Origin: Gammaproteobacteria bacterium
GTDB lineage: Bacteria > Pseudomonadota > Gammaproteobacteria > Enterobacterales > Kangiellaceae
Length of the DNA: 9,022 nucleotides
Direction of reading: 5' to 3'
NCBI GenBank assembly: GCA_002401655.1
Contig: NVTT01000065.1
Location: forward strand, 7,503 to 16,524
Shown: positions 1 through 6,447 of the stretch, in pieces
Layout of the letters: each line of letters begins with the position of its first letter
How positions within the stretch are numbered: position 1 is the stretch's first letter
The notes under the pieces: generated by a model
Told to the model about the DNA's origin: nothing
The model's database searches: none
The model's input: only the letters and a program-made list of their open reading frames with translations
Program-made: the position numbers and the translations under genes

Positions 1-980
1 GGCGGATTAACAATAACTAAACCACTACTCGGTGTATCGATTTGACTAACTTGATCGATCCCTGCAATATTAACTTTTATATTGTTTGATAAATCGTAAT
101 GATGCAACATTTCTAAATTGGATTGAGCTAACGATATCGCATTAGGATTTAAATCACTTCCCATGATATGCAAATATTCTTTGTTTTTATTATTTTCAAA
201 ACGCTTGTTGGCCTTTTCAATAGTCTGTTGCCATAGATCACTATTAAATTGGTTCCAACCATAAATCCCTAAATAATCACGATACGTCCCAGGCGCTATA
301 TCAAGCGCCATCATTGCAGCTTCAATAAGAAAGGTTCCTGAACCACACATGGGATCATACAAACTTAATTGAGAGCTTTCATCATTTCCTTTATCCTCAA
401 ACTCTCGACAACGCTTTAGCCACCCTGCTCTTATAAGCAAAGCCGACGCCAAATTTTCTTTGATTGGAGCCACACCACCCTGCTCTCTATAACCTCTATG
501 ATGTAAACCAATCCCAGCCAAATCAATTGAAAGAGTTACTTGGTTTTGTCTTATTCGACATTGCAATACGACATCGGGTCTATCAAATTCTACATCCGGT
601 CTTTGTTCATCCATATCAGTATAATGATCAACAATGGCATCTTTAATTCGCTGGGATATAAACTGAGTATGCGATAATTCAGAGCGAAAACTTTGTGAAT
701 GAATAACAAAACTAGCATTACTTTTTATATGTTGAGACCAATCAATAATTGAGACTTGGTCATATAATGCTTTTTCATCTTTAGCTTCAAATTTTGCAAC
801 GGGATAAAGTACGCGACTCGCGACTCGACTCCACATTAAAATATCATAAAGGATCGGCCATTCAGCGTCAAAGTTTACTAAAGACAATCCTTCTTTAACA
901 TTTTCAGCACCTAACTCTTTTAGCTCATCGACCAATAGATATTCTAAACTAGTAGCGCATGTAGCGAAAAACTGTGGCAT
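1..980 (-). CDS. rlmL: 23S rRNA (guanine-N2) methyltransferase RlmL, N-terminal part (runs off left edge)
   Basis: This is the N-terminal half of RlmL (RlmK/L), the cytoplasmic enzyme that methylates the N2 of a guanine (G2445 in E. coli) in 23S rRNA using S-adenosylmethionine. Translating the minus strand from 980 gives MPQFFATCATSLEYLL, typical of the family, then a THUMP RNA-binding region over roughly residues 45-160. The methyltransferase fold follows, with the conserved GLHHRGYR segment near residue 160, the SAM-binding DPMCGSGTFLIEAA motif from about residue 209, and the start of the catalytic NPP motif at residues 325-327, exactly at the window edge. About 326 codons are present; the E. 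coli protein has about 700 residues, the rest being the RlmK half. The start is supported by an AGAGGA ribosome-binding site (988-993) inside the last codons of pyrD. The ATG lies one base after the pyrD stop, so the genes are probably cotranscribed and translationally coupled. No frame breaks were seen. Confidence 0.95.
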   Translation of the reverse strand, partial: MPQFFATCATSLEYLLVDELKELGAENVKEGLSLVNFDAEWPILYDILMWSRVASRVLYPVAKFEAKDEKALYDQVSIIDWSQHIKSNASFVIHSQSFRSELSHTQFISQRIKDAIVDHYTDMDEQRPDVEFDRPDVVLQCRIRQNQVTLSIDLAGIGLHHRGYREQGGVAPIKENLASALLIRAGWLKRCREFEDKGNDESSQLSLYDPMCGSGTFLIEAAMMALDIAPGTYRDYLGIYGWNQFNSDLWQQTIEKANKRFENNKNKEYLHIMGSDLNPNAISLAQSNLEMLHHYDLSNNIKVNIAGIDQVSQIDTPSSGLVIVNP

Positions 981-981
981 A

Positions 982-2010
982 TTAAATTCCTCTTAACGCT
1001 TTAGCTATTGAGTGAATTAATCTCGGACCTTTATAAATAAATCCAGAATAAACCTGTACTAACGTCGCACCCGCTTCGATTTTTGTTTTTGCTTTAGAGG
1101 CATCATCAATACCTCCTACGCCAATAATCGGGAATGCACCATTGATTTTGTCTGAAAGTTTTTTAACAACTTCAGTGCTAGAATTAAAAAGAGGCGATCC
1201 ACTTAATCCGCCTTTCTCATCAGAATGAGATAAATCTTCAACACCCTCCCTAGAAAAGGTAGTATTAGTTGCGATTAAACCATCAACTTCGTGCTTAAGA
1301 AAAGCCTTTACCAAGCTATCAATTTCTTCATCATTTAAATCAGGCGCTATTTTAATAAGAATCGGTTTCTTTATAGAGGATTTTTCGCTTAGCTCTTTTT
1401 GCTTCAATTTTATTGCACTTAATAATTCATCAAGTGCTTCACCAAACTGAAGTTGACGTAAGTTTTCGGTATTGGGCGAAGAAATATTAACCGTAATATA
1501 ACTAGCATAAGGATAAACTTTTTCTAGACATATCAGGTAATCTTGTGTCGCCTCTTCGACAGGTGTATCGAAGTTCTTGCCAATATTAATTCCCAAAACA
1601 CCTTTAAACTTTGCTCTTTTTACATTTTCAATTAGGTTATCAACGCCAAGATTATTGAAACCAAAACGATTTATTAATGCGTGAGCTTTAGGTAGACGAA
1701 ACAATCTCGGTTTAGGATTACCGGGTTGCGGTCTTGGCGTTACTGTTCCCACTTCGATGTGTCCAAACCCCATAGCAGCAAAAGCATCGATACAACGAGC
1801 ATCTTTATCTAATCCGGCAGCTAAACCTATTCTATTGGGAAATGTCAATCCAAAACATTCAACGGGATCTTTAACCAAAGGCTGAGAAATTAGTGATTCT
1901 AGTGGCGTATTTTGGATTTTTTCAAGCCAACGCAGAGTGAGATCATGGGTTTTCTCAGCATCTAATTGAAATAAGAATGAGCGAGCTATTGGATAGAATA
2001 AATTTAACAT
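982..2010 (-). CDS. pyrD: Dihydroorotate dehydrogenase (quinone), class 2
   Basis: PyrD oxidises dihydroorotate to orotate in de novo pyrimidine synthesis and passes electrons through FMN to membrane quinones. At 342 residues it has the normal class 2 length. The N-terminal helical segment (residues 1-40, with [20 protein letters not shown]) is the membrane/quinone-facing extension that defines class 2. FMN and substrate motifs follow in order: GLAAGLDKD (63-70), [19 protein letters not shown] (88-106), NRFGFNN (114-120), INIGKN (141-146), [12 protein letters not shown] (174-185, containing the catalytic serine), KIAPDL (220-225), ATNTT (247-251), GGLSG (267-271), GVGGI (297-301) and [11 protein letters not shown] (319-329). 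No Shine-Dalgarno sequence is apparent before the ATG. A promoter lies about 40 bases upstream. The next gene, rlmL, begins one base past the stop. In E. coli other genes separate pyrD from rlmL, so the order here is the compact version. Confidence 0.97.
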   Translation of the reverse strand: MLNLFYPIARSFLFQLDAEKTHDLTLRWLEKIQNTPLESLISQPLVKDPVECFGLTFPNRIGLAAGLDKDARCIDAFAAMGFGHIEVGTVTPRPQPGNPKPRLFRLPKAHALINRFGFNNLGVDNLIENVKRAKFKGVLGINIGKNFDTPVEEATQDYLICLEKVYPYASYITVNISSPNTENLRQLQFGEALDELLSAIKLKQKELSEKSSIKKPILIKIAPDLNDEEIDSLVKAFLKHEVDGLIATNTTFSREGVEDLSHSDEKGGLSGSPLFNSSTEVVKKLSDKINGAFPIIGVGGIDDASKAKTKIEAGATLVQVYSGFIYKGPRLIHSIAKALRGI

Positions 2011-2050
2011 GGGTATCAGTTGGTATATAGGGATATGAGCATTTTCGCGG

Positions 2051-2079
2051 ATTATATAGAGCTTGTAGTCCTTTGTCCT
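2051..2079 (-). promoter_or_regulatory. Sigma-70-type promoter for pyrD-rlmL
   Basis: On the minus strand a perfect TATAAT -10 box (2051-2056) lies 17 bases downstream of AGGACA (2074-2079), a four-of-six match to the TTGACA -35 consensus. Transcription would start near 2044, giving a leader of roughly 35 bases before the pyrD ATG at 2010. This is the best-matched promoter in the window. A transcription start has not been measured. Confidence 0.65.
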
Positions 2080-2163
2080 CTAAAATAAGCTATAACCCCA
2101 TCATCATTTAAGGCGATTGACTTAAAACATCATCAAATATGACTAAACTACATGAAGCTCCAA

Positions 2164-2177
2164 TTGATCTAAGTCAA
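2164..2177 (-). promoter_or_regulatory. FNR/ANR-like box
   Basis: The minus strand reads TTGAC-TTAG-ATCAA, nine of ten matches to the FNR/ANR consensus TTGAT-N4-ATCAA. It lies between the end of yeaC and the pyrD promoter, about 85 bases upstream of the pyrD -35 box. That is far for a class I activator site but possible. Such a site can occur by chance in AT-rich DNA, so binding is uncertain. Confidence 0.25.
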
Positions 2178-2184
2178 TATTCAG

Positions 2185-2496
2185 TTAATTAATTTTGGCG
2201 CTGAAAATCAACGTTCGTTTGTCATTGTCATCATTTATGGATTTATGTTCTACCGGTATATCGTTCAATTTAGTTCCTTTCCCAATACTAAATTCCCCCT
2301 TGCTATTGACCTTAAAAGGTTCGTTTTCACTATCGATTTGGTTCGAAGATTGCCACAGCATTATCGCCTGCATCGCACTTTCTATCTGCTTTTGACTAAG
2401 TCTATCTCCGTTATCCCACTTTCCAATTTCCACAGCTAATTTCAATTTGTTAATTGTGTCTTTATCAAGATGATTAACGTAATTTTGATAATCCAT
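2185..2496 (-). CDS. yeaC: YeaC family protein (DUF1315), function unknown
   Basis: This 103-residue cytoplasmic protein matches the YeaC/DUF1315 family of gammaproteobacteria. The recognisable core is at residues 1-50: DYQNYVNHLDKDTINKLKLA, then VEIGKWDNGDRLSQKQIESA, then MQAIMLWQ. The pattern AVELGKW-(D/P)-G-x2-L-(S/T)-x-(E/K)-Q followed by MLWQ is the family signature. The C-terminal half (residues 51-103) is polar, carries SKGEFSIGKG, and is less conserved. An upstream in-frame start at 2526 would add ten residues, but the ATG at 2496 has a strong AAGGAG ribosome-binding site nine bases away and gives the family N-terminus, so it is preferred. The gene stands alone between pyrD and a divergent membrane-protein gene. 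No biochemical role is known for the family. Confidence 0.88.
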   Translation of the reverse strand: MDYQNYVNHLDKDTINKLKLAVEIGKWDNGDRLSQKQIESAMQAIMLWQSSNQIDSENEPFKVNSKGEFSIGKGTKLNDIPVEHKSINDDNDKRTLIFSAKIN

Positions 2497-2505
2497 ATTT
2501 TTTAA

Positions 2506-2511
2506 CTCCTT
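2506..2511 (-). promoter_or_regulatory. Ribosome-binding site that fixes the yeaC start
   Basis: AAGGAG on the minus strand lies nine bases before the ATG at 2496. It favours that start over the in-frame upstream codon at 2526, which has no comparable site. Confidence 0.8.
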
Positions 2512-2599
2512 ATAACCTCTATTCAACTAACCTTCCAATTTTCAACATATTAAGGTCATGGATGTTGTTCGAAATAGCAATATCGCAGATCTTAAAATA

Positions 2600-2627
2600 T
2601 TGACACTGACTAATGATTTATCATACC
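2600..2627 (+). promoter_or_regulatory. Possible promoter for the Yip1-type gene
   Basis: A perfect TTGACA -35 box (2600-2605) is followed after 16 bases by a poor -10 candidate, CATACC (2622-2627). It lies about 35 bases before the ATG at 2664, in the 167-base gap between divergent yeaC and this gene. The weak -10 leaves the call uncertain. Confidence 0.3.
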
Positions 2628-2663
2628 CTAATCGTTATAACTAAAACAGAATCAGGGGATATT

Positions 2664-3263
2664 ATGTCTTTAACCAACGCAATTGCTTTAATGTACGAGC
2701 CTAACGAAGAGTGGCCAAACATCAATGAGAAAAAACAAAGTATTTCTCACATCTATTTTACATTCCTCATATTCTTTGCAGCAATTCCACCTGTATCAGC
2801 TTTTATTGGAAGTACCTATGTCGGATGGCAGGTAGGTTCAGGCGAGGTCCACACTTTGACGGAAATGAGCGCCCTTTACTTATCTGTATCAGCTTACATC
2901 GCTATTTTGGTCGCAGTGTTCGTTTTATCACTTTTTATACGGTGGATGGCAATAACCTACGGAGCAAATCCTACATTAGCGCAGTGTGTTAATTTAATTG
3001 CGTATAGCTTCACACCATTATTTTTGGCTGGTTTTTTAGGTGCCTTCCCAATTCTTTGGTTAGATATGCTTATATCTTTGGTTGCAATAGGGATGTCAAT
3101 TCGATTATTATTTAAGGGTGTCCCTTTACTAATGAATATAAGCGAAGAAAAAGCTTTCTTATTTTCTAGCTCAATTCTCACGGTATCGATGGTTAGCCTA
3201 GTTGGAATGTTAGCTATAACGGTGATATTTTGGGGCTCTGGTATGGCACCAGTTTTCCAATAA
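2664..3263 (+). CDS. Yip1 family inner membrane protein
   Basis: This 199-residue polytopic membrane protein resembles the bacterial Yip1-domain family (E. coli YohC type), whose function is not established. A short soluble N-terminus with YEPNEEWPNI (residues 11-20) precedes about five hydrophobic helices, near residues 30-50, 68-94, 108-128, 131-150 and 166-190. Family-like features are NPTLAQCVNLIAYSFTPLFL (102-121), which has the conserved YSFTP turn, and LFKGVPLLMNISEEKAF (149-165), the usual loop before the last helix. The ATG at 2664 is chosen because AGGGGA (2654-2659) lies just upstream and the protein then starts MSLTNAIALMYEPNEEW as in relatives. An in-frame codon at 2613 would add 17 residues without a ribosome-binding site and is rejected. 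The gap of 90 bases to ccoS contains a large hairpin, so cotranscription with ccoS is possible but not certain. Confidence 0.85.
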   Translation: MSLTNAIALMYEPNEEWPNINEKKQSISHIYFTFLIFFAAIPPVSAFIGSTYVGWQVGSGEVHTLTEMSALYLSVSAYIAILVAVFVLSLFIRWMAITYGANPTLAQCVNLIAYSFTPLFLAGFLGAFPILWLDMLISLVAIGMSIRLLFKGVPLLMNISEEKAFLFSSSILTVSMVSLVGMLAITVIFWGSGMAPVFQ

Positions 3264-3283
3264 AATAAATTAAAATCACCTAG

Positions 3284-3337
3284 AAGTCTAAAATAAACAG
3301 CAAATGGTTTACCATTAAAAAATTAAGTTTTAGACTT
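3284..3337 (+). repeat. Long inverted repeat (hairpin) just upstream of ccoS
   Basis: Perfect 10-base arms AAGTCTAAAA (3284-3293) and TTTTAGACTT (3328-3337) enclose 34 bases. Inside is a second small hairpin, AATGG-TTTA-CCATT (3303-3316). Both outer arms are flanked by CTAG (3280-3283 and 3341-3344), which could extend the stem past a three-base bulge. The right CTAG overlaps the only plausible ribosome-binding site of ccoS (AGAG, 3343-3346). It may be a weak terminator or attenuator after the Yip1 gene, or a translational control element. Confidence 0.6.
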
Positions 3338-3353
3338 TTACTAGAGAATAAAA

Positions 3354-3500
3354 ATGGCAAGTATTTATTGGTTAATCCCTCTGACTTTAGTTATATTAAC
3401 GGTAGCTATTGTCATATTTTTTTGGGCTGTTAAAGATGGTCAGTATGATGATCTTGATGCAGAAGCCTCTAAAATATTATTTGATGACGATGATCATTAG
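3354..3500 (+). CDS. ccoS: Cytochrome cbb3 oxidase maturation protein CcoS
   Basis: This gene is only 48 codons long. The product begins MASIYWLIPLTLVILTVAI, has a single membrane helix at about residues 5-25, then WAVKDGQYDDLD (24-35) and an acidic end SKILFDDDDH (39-48). This matches CcoS: one helix, then the W-A-V-x-x-G-Q-(Y/F)-D-D-L motif and an ILFDDD tail. CcoS is required to insert cofactors into cbb3-type cytochrome c oxidase, together with the copper ATPase CcoI and with CcoG and CcoH. None of those genes, nor ccoNOP, lies in this window. The gene is followed after 42 bases by a secreted DUF2057 protein and then a SafE-like gene. CcoS is commonly followed directly by a SafE-like gene, so the intervening gene is unusual. 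The ribosome-binding site (AGAG) is weak. Confidence 0.93.
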   Translation: MASIYWLIPLTLVILTVAIVIFFWAVKDGQYDDLDAEASKILFDDDDH

Positions 3501-3542
3501 TAACCATTTATTCCACCTTCGTCACCTACCACAAAATTTAAA

Positions 3543-4115
3543 ATGATACAGCTAAATATAACTCTTTATAAAACCCGAAATAAAAAGCTATTTTATTTCA
3601 GTTTTATCAATCTAATAATATTTGGTCTTATTTTAGGTAACCAATTAGAAGCTAGTGAATCAAAACTAACGCTCTCTGAAGAATTTTATTTGATTGCAAT
3701 CAATGGCAAAGAACATCCAAAAGCCCAAAGACAACCTAGCATCGTTCCATTGAAACTAGGTTTTAATAAGATTGCATTACAATATAAATCAGTTTGGAGC
3801 GTTCCATCTAAAAACACCATTTCGCCCGTGAGTTCGAAAACATTTATTGTTTCTTTTTATCTAGCAAAGAAAGATAACTTTCGATTAACATTTTTAAAAC
3901 CATCTACATATTTAGCTAGTCTTCAATTCTCGAAATCGCCAAAAGTTAGCTTCATCAATAAAACAAGGCAGGGTAAAATACGACGGTCTCTTAAATTGAA
4001 TATCTCAATACCCTTAAACCAAAGAGTTGAAAATATCGTAAGAATAACTAAAGCGAACCCTGGCCTGAAGAGATCACAAAGTCCAATCATGATTACTAGC
4101 AAAAAACAAAAATAA
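3543..4115 (+). CDS. DUF2057 (YccT-like) family periplasmic protein
   Basis: This 190-residue secreted protein resembles the DUF2057/YccT family. The N-terminus has lysines at 14-15, a hydrophobic stretch at about 16-33 and a likely signal-peptidase site near EAS (36-38). The mature part opens with SKLTLSEEFYLIAINGKEHP (40-59), matching the family opening 'L-x-(L/F)-x-E-x2-L-(L/I)-A-(V/I)-N-G-K'. LKLGFNKIALQYKSVW (70-85) and SSKTFIVSFYLAKKDNFRLTF (98-117 or so) correspond to the predicted beta strands of the family. The C-terminal third is very basic (TRQGKIRRSLKL, 141-152; final KKQK). The E. coli relative (YccT/CsgI) is reported to affect curli assembly, but no such function can be assumed here. 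The start lacks a Shine-Dalgarno sequence, though no other start would include the signal peptide. It sits 42 bases after ccoS and 30 before a SafE-like gene. Confidence 0.72.
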   Translation: MIQLNITLYKTRNKKLFYFSFINLIIFGLILGNQLEASESKLTLSEEFYLIAINGKEHPKAQRQPSIVPLKLGFNKIALQYKSVWSVPSKNTISPVSSKTFIVSFYLAKKDNFRLTFLKPSTYLASLQFSKSPKVSFINKTRQGKIRRSLKLNISIPLNQRVENIVRITKANPGLKRSQSPIMITSKKQK

Positions 4116-4145
4116 TTGAAAATCACACCCAATAGAGAAAATTAA

Positions 4146-4883
4146 ATGTTAGAAGTTATTGTCAGTGGTGTAATACTTGGATTGATGGGATCCGGACATT
4201 GTGTTGCTATGTGTGGAGGTATCATATCAAGCCTGTCTGTTACCGCAAGACCAACGCTAGAAACCCAAAATATAAATTCAATTCCAATTAGTAATCTCAA
4301 ACAAAATAAAAATAACTGGCTCGCAATATTTTTATATCAAGTTGGAAGGATATCCAGCTATACAATTGCTGGATTACTCGTAGGGGTAGCCGGAAATTTA
4401 TTTGGAACATCCGTTGAAGATTTAACATCAATACCTTTATTAAAAATATTTTCAGCTCTATTAATTATATTAATGGGACTTAATATTTCTCGAATTCCAA
4501 TAGGCAAATTCAATATAGAAAATATTGGGAAATATTTGTGGAATGTCATAAAACCCTACAGTCGTCACTTTCTCCCCGTTGATAAGCCGTACAAAGCATT
4601 GCTTTTAGGCGGTGTGTGGGGATGGTTGCCTTGTGGATTAGTTTATACGAGTTTAGGCTACGCTGCTGCAACTGCGGACAGCTTATCAAGTGCCACATTT
4701 ATGTTTTCATTTGGATTAGGCACGTTGCCAAGTACCTTACTAATAAGTGGCATGAGTATGAAAATAAAAAAACTACTTAACAATTTAATCGTTATTCGCA
4801 TAACCGGCGCAATTTTTGTTATTATTGGCGCATACATGCTGATTAATTTAATAGGTAATCCATCAGCACATATGCACCATTAA
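4146..4883 (+). CDS. SafE/TauE-like (DsbD-type fold) membrane protein of the cbb3 cluster
   Basis: This 245-residue membrane protein belongs to the sulfite exporter TauE/SafE-like, UreH/DsbD-related group often encoded right after ccoS. The annotation 'sulfite exporter' comes from family naming; the location suggests a role in metal handling or cbb3 maturation. The first helix carries GSGHCVAMCGG (15-25) with H18, C19, M22 and C23. The matching position in the second half is GGVWGWLPCGLVYTSLGYA (155-173) with C163. This internal pseudo-repeat of a Cys motif in each half is typical of the DsbD-like fold. About six hydrophobic segments are visible (near 1-30, 57-86, 97-116, 150-178, 182-202 and 214-236). 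The protein ends AHMHH (241-245), a potential metal ligand cluster. It starts 30 bases after the DUF2057 gene, preceded by a weak AGAGAA site, and converges on perM with no clear terminator between. Confidence 0.85.
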   Translation: MLEVIVSGVILGLMGSGHCVAMCGGIISSLSVTARPTLETQNINSIPISNLKQNKNNWLAIFLYQVGRISSYTIAGLLVGVAGNLFGTSVEDLTSIPLLKIFSALLIILMGLNISRIPIGKFNIENIGKYLWNVIKPYSRHFLPVDKPYKALLLGGVWGWLPCGLVYTSLGYAAATADSLSSATFMFSFGLGTLPSTLLISGMSMKIKKLLNNLIVIRITGAIFVIIGAYMLINLIGNPSAHMHH

Positions 4884-4927
4884 CATTAACTATTTTTTAT
4901 TACTGACATTCCTTCCTATATCACTAA

Positions 4928-6007
4928 TCAGTCTGAATCTATTTCGAGAATTTCGCTATTTTTTGATTCACTCATAGCGTCGGTTACTGCAACAAATAAA
5001 GTAGCTAATGGAATAGCGAAAAACACTCCCCAAAAACCCCAGATCCCGCCAAAGAAAAGCACAGCAGTAATTATAGCAACTGGATGCAAATTATTAGTTT
5101 CAGAAAAAAGAAGAGGCACTAATAAATTTCCATCTAAAGCTTGAATGAATAAGTAAGTCATCATTAGATATAAAAACGTATCGCCGGTACCAAATTGAAA
5201 TAACCCAACAAGAATCACGGGAATAGTTACAATCGTCGCGCCGATATAGGGCACTAAAACCGATAGTCCAACCAATACACTAAGTAAAACAGCATAATTA
5301 AGATCGAAGAAAACAAAAGCAATATAGGTGATGATCCCGACAACAAATATTTCAACGACTTTACCGCGCACATAATTTCCAATCTGAACATCTACCTCCC
5401 CCCATACGCGCATAGAAAGTTGTCTTTCTGCAGGTAACCATCGAGTTAACCAAGATAAAATAGGATCTTTATCTTTCAAGAAGAAGAATATAAGCATAGG
5501 AACTAAAAACATATAAATCATGATGGTAATAATATTTTTAAATGAAGCCAATGAAAAACTGAGTAACATATCACCAGCATGACTAAGGCTAGAAGCAAAC
5601 TGCGCAATGATTGCTTCAATCTGCTCTTTAGTAATGAGATCGGGATATTCTTCGGGAAGTGATAATAGTTTCGCTTGGATATTATTTGCCATACTCGGTA
5701 AGTCAGTGAATAGTAATTCTCCTTGTTTAGCTAAAAGAGGAATAATTCCGATGATGATTCCTAAGCTAATTGCACAAAAACTAAGAAAGACTAAAATAAC
5801 ACTGAGCATTCTAGGCAAATTTCGCTTAACCAAAGCACTAACCGCCCACTCCAATAAGTAAGCTAAAACAGTAGCCACAAGTAGAGGCATCAATATTTCG
5901 CCGATTAAATATAAAGCCAGAAAACCAGCAACGAGTAAAATTGCGAGAATAATTGATTGAGGATTAGAAAAATTTCTTTTGAACCATCTTACAAATATTT
6001 TAGTCAT
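4928..6007 (-). CDS. AI-2E family transporter / PerM-type permease
   Basis: This 359-residue inner membrane protein of the PerM/YdiK/TqsA superfamily (formerly UPF0118) is of normal length. It begins with a short cytoplasmic basic stretch and two helices (about 17-60). A pair of helices follows at about 63-92, then the soluble region (about 95-150, TDLPSMANNIQAKLLSLPEE) typical of the family. Further helices are near 155-177 and four to five more from about 218 to 342. Family-diagnostic segments are FFFLKDKDPI (175-184), GNYVRGKVVE (211-220), LSVLVPYIGATIVTIPV (248-264), LDGNLLVPLLF (293-303) and HPVAIITAVLFFGGIWGFWG (309-328). Substrates of most members are unknown; autoinducer-2 export is shown only for TqsA and ion transport for some others. 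It follows the tusA-like gene by 66 bases on the same strand, a pairing seen in other gammaproteobacteria, so the two are probably cotranscribed. Confidence 0.92.
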   Translation of the reverse strand: MTKIFVRWFKRNFSNPQSIILAILLVAGFLALYLIGEILMPLLVATVLAYLLEWAVSALVKRNLPRMLSVILVFLSFCAISLGIIIGIIPLLAKQGELLFTDLPSMANNIQAKLLSLPEEYPDLITKEQIEAIIAQFASSLSHAGDMLLSFSLASFKNIITIMIYMFLVPMLIFFFLKDKDPILSWLTRWLPAERQLSMRVWGEVDVQIGNYVRGKVVEIFVVGIITYIAFVFFDLNYAVLLSVLVGLSVLVPYIGATIVTIPVILVGLFQFGTGDTFLYLMMTYLFIQALDGNLLVPLLFSETNNLHPVAIITAVLFFGGIWGFWGVFFAIPLATLFVAVTDAMSESKNSEILEIDSD

Positions 6008-6073
6008 TTAGTGTCCGGATTTAAGTATTAAGATGCCATTATTCAGCTGTAGGTTTTCATTCAACATTCGCTG

Positions 6074-6304
6074 TTAAGACTGTTTAATCACAGTAAAGTG
6101 AAATTCATTACCTACTTTTTTGATAGTCAGTAAATGACTTGTTTGAGTTACAAATGATCTAAAATCTCTTTGCGATGCCGGATCGGTTGCTCGAAGCACA
6201 ATTTTATCACCATTTTCAGCTCGATTAAGGGCTTGTTTCAATTTCAATAGAGGAAGAGGACAAGGTAATTTTCTGGCGTCTATTTTTATTGTATTATCTT
6301 TCAT
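6074..6304 (-). CDS. TusA family sulfur carrier / sulfurtransferase
   Basis: This 76-residue cytoplasmic protein has the TusA/SirA/YedF fold. The N-terminus TIKIDARKLPCPLPLLKLKQ (5-24) contains the CPxP motif, with C15 as the persulfide-carrying cysteine and P16 and P18 present. The rest shows the beta-alpha-beta-alpha-beta-beta order: GDKIVLRATDPASQRDF (32-48), with the conserved TDPxSxxDF segment, then an amphipathic helix and a last strand EFHFTVIKQ (67-75). TusA-like proteins relay sulfane sulfur between desulfurases, transporters and biosynthetic enzymes; which partner this one serves cannot be read from sequence. It heads a two-gene minus-strand unit with the PerM-type gene. It diverges from a YeeE/YedE pair, a family whose E. 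coli member YeeE works with the TusA-like YeeD in thiosulfate use. The start has only a short AAGG site. E. coli-type tRNA thiolation TusA cannot be excluded. Confidence 0.9.
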   Translation of the reverse strand: MKDNTIKIDARKLPCPLPLLKLKQALNRAENGDKIVLRATDPASQRDFRSFVTQTSHLLTIKKVGNEFHFTVIKQS

Positions 6305-6358
6305 CTAGCCTTATTTCATAGACTTATCATTTTAGTTAATTTACTCAGTATTTTGAGG

Positions 6359-6387
6359 GGTATATGTAGAGTAATTAGAACCGTAAA
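6359..6387 (-). promoter_or_regulatory. Candidate promoter for the tusA-like/perM unit
   Basis: On the minus strand TATACC (6359-6364) follows TTTACG (6382-6387) at exactly 17 bases. Each hexamer matches its consensus at four of six positions. Transcription would begin near 6352, about 50 bases before the tusA ATG at 6304. Confidence 0.4.
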
Positions 6388-6414
6388 GGTCGATATTAAC
6401 ATGAAGCTATCAAT

Positions 6415-6447
6415 AATTATCTGATAATTTTGTAAATAGATATCTAT
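6415..6447. promoter_or_regulatory. Pair of adjacent palindromes, possible operators
   Basis: AATTATC-T-GATAATT (6415-6429) is perfectly symmetric, and ATAGATATCTAT (6436-6447) is a perfect 12-base palindrome. Their centres (6422 and 6441.5) are about 20 bases apart, close to two DNA turns. They lie roughly 28-60 bases upstream of the tusA -35 candidate and about 290 bases upstream of yeeE, where a dimeric regulator could act. AT-rich DNA yields such palindromes readily. Confidence 0.35.

Noticed and set aside
464..646. Plus-strand open frame of 60 codons opposite rlmL
   Set aside because: It lies entirely within conserved RlmL coding sequence on the other strand, has no recognisable motif, and is a shadow of that gene.
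2613..2663. Longer N-terminus for the Yip1-type protein
   Set aside because: It has no ribosome-binding site, overlaps the promoter candidate, and adds residues not expected in the family; the ATG at 2664 has AGGGGA upstream.
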